DNA of 6,683 nucleotides from CAUZIZ01 sp963579905 (GTDB lineage: Bacteria; Acidobacteriota; UBA6911; RPQK01; JAJDTT01), in assembly GCA_963579905.1 (NCBI GenBank), contig CAUZIZ010000233.1, forward strand, positions 1 through 6,683. Reading direction: 5' to 3'. Positions 5,651 to 6,683 of the stretch are shown here, piece after piece. Under the pieces are notes generated by a model, which worked only from the letters and a program-made list of their open reading frames with translations, was not told where the DNA came from and did no database searches. The translations under genes and the position numbers were made by a program. Position 1 is the stretch's first letter; each line of letters starts with the position of its first letter.

Positions 5651-5720
5651 CCAGTCCAGTGCTGAGATCCGTTAGCTCAGTTGTGGCAGACGGTCGGGCA
5701 AATTAGTGGAGATCAAGACA

Positions 5721-6279
5721 ATGTGGAATTGGATCGCCATCAGTGCAACGCTTCTGCTCGCCCCAGGACCGCTGACGGCGCCTGTCTGGGCCGAAGAAGA
5801 GTCTGCCTCAGCTTCAGTCTCGGTTGGCCAACCGGCTCCGGATCTGGAATTGGCAGATGCCGAAGGCCGACTTCACCGTCTATCGGAGCTAAAGGGTAAA
5901 AAGAACGTCGTTCTGGTGTTCTTCCGTGGTGCCTGGGGACCGGTTTTCCGCAGGCAACTCGGCGAGTTGCAAAAGCACCTGGAAGCGGTCACTTCTCTGA
6001 ACTCGGTGCTCTGGTCTATCAGCCCCGACACACCCGAGAGTATGCAAGCCTTCGGAGACAAGGCAGGTCTCGGCTTTTCCCTATTGGTGGATGCTGAACT
6101 AGAGACCATCAAGAAGTACGGCATTCTTAACCAAAGAGCACGGAACGATTCCACACCCGGCGGTGGCGATTGTCGACACTAAGGGCCTTGTTCGCTTTTT
6201 TCACACTGACCCAAACTACAGACAAAGACCCGATTCCTGGTTAATCCTGGAGGTATTGAGACATCTGAATTCTGAGTAA
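5721..6279 (+). pseudogene. Exported redoxin (AhpC/TSA-like) gene, frameshifted and lacking its cysteines
   Basis: A thioredoxin-fold, peroxiredoxin-like protein. ATG 5721 has GGAG at 5708-5711 and is preferred; a GTG at 5706 is in frame and would add a Lys to the signal n-region. A hydrophobic stretch (WIAISATLLLAP) and VWA near residue 24 suggest a signal peptide. Then follow GQPAPDLELADAEG (36-49), VVLVFFRGAW (63-72), the SISPDTPESMQAFGDKAGL segment and LLVDAELETIKKYGILN. The active-site segment reads RGAWGPVFRRQLGEL: both cysteines of the family's WCPxC motif are Gly73 and Phe76, so redox catalysis is not expected. The frame closes at TAA 6180-6182, but from 6148 another frame continues the family sequence (IPHPAVAIVDTKGLVRF to EVLRHLNSE, TAA 6277-6279). 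A net +1 (or -2) change therefore occurred near 6141-6150. The family location is periplasmic or secreted if the signal works. Confidence 0.8.
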
Positions 6280-6345
6280 GGGACGAATCCAACAGCGCCG
6301 CGACCGTGAGTAGAGGACAGAGTTCAACAGCGCCGCTGACCATGT
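6274..6345 (+). repeat. Imperfect tandem repeat upstream of the enolase-superfamily gene
   Basis: Two units of about 34-38 bases lie head to tail: both start GAGTA (6274, 6308), continue with a GGAC-containing stretch and share the exact 12-mer CAACAGCGCCGC (6290-6301 and 6325-6336) followed by GACC or TGACC. A third partial echo, GAGTAAGCGAC, occurs at 6367-6377. The first unit overlaps the last codons of the redoxin remnant. It may be a short duplication or paired regulator sites. Confidence 0.5.
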
Positions 6346-6396
6346 GCGGGAGAGAATGGAGCGCTTGAGTAAGCGACTGCTTGAGGGAGTATCCAG

Positions 6397-6683
6397 ATGA
6401 GAATTACCGAGGTCCGAACCCAACTCTACGAACTTGAGATGTCCCGTCCGCTGGGCGACGCCAACTCCCCCGAAGGACGGAGTAAAGCCTGCGCTCTGGC
6501 GCTCTTCATCGAAACCGACGAAGGCCTTACCGGAGTGTGTCTCGGTTCCGCCGGAGCTCGGGAATCGATTCACGCCTTCGAGCCTCTGCTGGTGGGTCGG
6601 GATCCCCGCGGGGTGCGGGGACTTTGGAAAGCAATGGTGGATAAGGTCTTCAAAGGCGGGAACGAAGGTTCTGCTAATGACGC
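6397..6683 (+). CDS. Mandelate racemase/muconate lactonizing enzyme-like protein (enolase superfamily), 3'-truncated
   Basis: The ATG at 6397 is preceded by GAGGGAG (6383-6389) at a 7-base spacing. The frame stays open to the right edge, giving the first 95 residues. MRITEVRTQLYELEMSRPLGDANSP is the typical first strand and mobile '20s' loop of the N-terminal capping domain. ALFIETDEGLTGVCLGSAG (36-54) is its conserved beta strand and turn (family pattern TDEGLTGWGE), and LLVGRDPRGVRGLW (70-83) its helix and following loop. The catalytic barrel with the metal-binding Asp/Glu residues lies outside, so the reaction cannot be assigned; sugar-acid dehydration or racemisation are common roles. It lies 117 bases after the redoxin remnant and may share its promoter. 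Confidence 0.85.
   Translation, partial: MRITEVRTQLYELEMSRPLGDANSPEGRSKACALALFIETDEGLTGVCLGSAGARESIHAFEPLLVGRDPRGVRGLWKAMVDKVFKGGNEGSAND

Larger units (their letters stand above)
5537..5698. repeat. Split direct repeat flanking the redoxin promoter
   Basis: CCGTTAGCTC occurs at 5537-5546 and again at 5669-5678. GACGGACGGG follows the first copy directly (5547-5556), and its 9/10 match GACGGTCGGG follows the second after ten extra bases (5689-5698). The two composite copies, about 132 bases apart, bracket the promoter at 5622-5650. They could be regulator sites or the scar of a local duplication. Confidence 0.4.
5323..5705. other. Divergent intergenic region of 383 bases
   Basis: No convincing full gene lies here. 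In order it holds the flavoprotein leader with its Shine-Dalgarno and dyad, a short ORF plus intrinsic terminator (5428-5532), a GC-rich stretch without recognisable signals (about 5550-5615), a strong plus-strand promoter with a dyad spacer (5622-5650), and a split direct repeat (5537-5556 and 5669-5698). The second repeat copy contains a short piece resembling a tRNA D-arm, but no tRNA can be folded from it. Confidence 0.6.

Noticed and set aside
5662..5735. A tRNA gene suggested by TAGCTCAGTTG
   Set aside because: The D-stem does not close, no acceptor-stem partner or T-arm follows, and the redoxin start lies within the span.
6241..6573. Minus-strand 110-codon open frame opposite the enolase-superfamily gene
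   Set aside because: Antisense shadow of a recognisable N-terminal capping domain; no features of its own.
1..6683. CRISPR array, insertion sequence or prophage genes
   Set aside because: No regularly spaced repeats, transposase or phage-type proteins, and no terminal inverted repeats were seen.

Overview
The window reads as bacterial DNA of moderately high GC. Its genes belong to families that are abundant in metabolically versatile, mostly uncultured soil and marine lineages: phosphonoacetate hydrolase, SDR, Ldh2-type dehydrogenase, Gfo/Idh/MocA oxidoreductase, acyl-CoA-dehydrogenase-like flavoprotein, redoxin and an enolase-superfamily enzyme. No ribosomal or phylogenetic marker is present, so I do not assign a taxon.

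Layout. Bases 1-1073 (+) hold the 3' part of phnA, phosphonoacetate hydrolase, cut by the left edge. Six bases later, and convergent with it, ends a minus-strand block that runs leftward from 5322 to 1080. In transcription order this block is an acyl-CoA dehydrogenase-like flavoprotein, a Gfo/Idh/MocA oxidoreductase broken by an in-frame TGA, an Ldh2-family dehydrogenase broken by an in-frame TAG, and an intact SDR. The short gaps (about 63, 0 and 49 bases) suggest one catabolic operon for an unknown hydroxy-acid or polyol-type substrate. Bases 5323-5705 are a divergent intergenic region. It carries a dyad in the operon leader, a short ORF with a good Shine-Dalgarno ending at a probable intrinsic terminator, a split direct repeat, and a near-consensus sigma70-type promoter whose spacer is a perfect 15-base dyad. 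That promoter points at a redoxin (AhpC/TSA) gene at 5721-6279, which is frameshifted near 6147 and has lost both cysteines of its WCxxC-type motif. After a 117-base gap with an imperfect tandem repeat, the 5' end of a mandelate racemase/muconate lactonizing enzyme-like gene starts at 6397 and runs off the right edge.

The most notable property is the clustering of lesions. Three of seven genes carry a disabling change (two nonsense codons and one frameshift), and two of these also lack signature residues (EKP changed to ENP in the Gfo protein; both cysteines absent in the redoxin). TGA, TAG and TAA all serve as natural terminators of other genes here, so a reassigned genetic code is unlikely. 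Local gene decay or, for the nonsense and frameshift changes, sequencing or assembly error are the main explanations. I do not see convincing evidence for a novel defence, mobile or RNA-guided system; the regulatory region at 5323-5705 is the least explained part.
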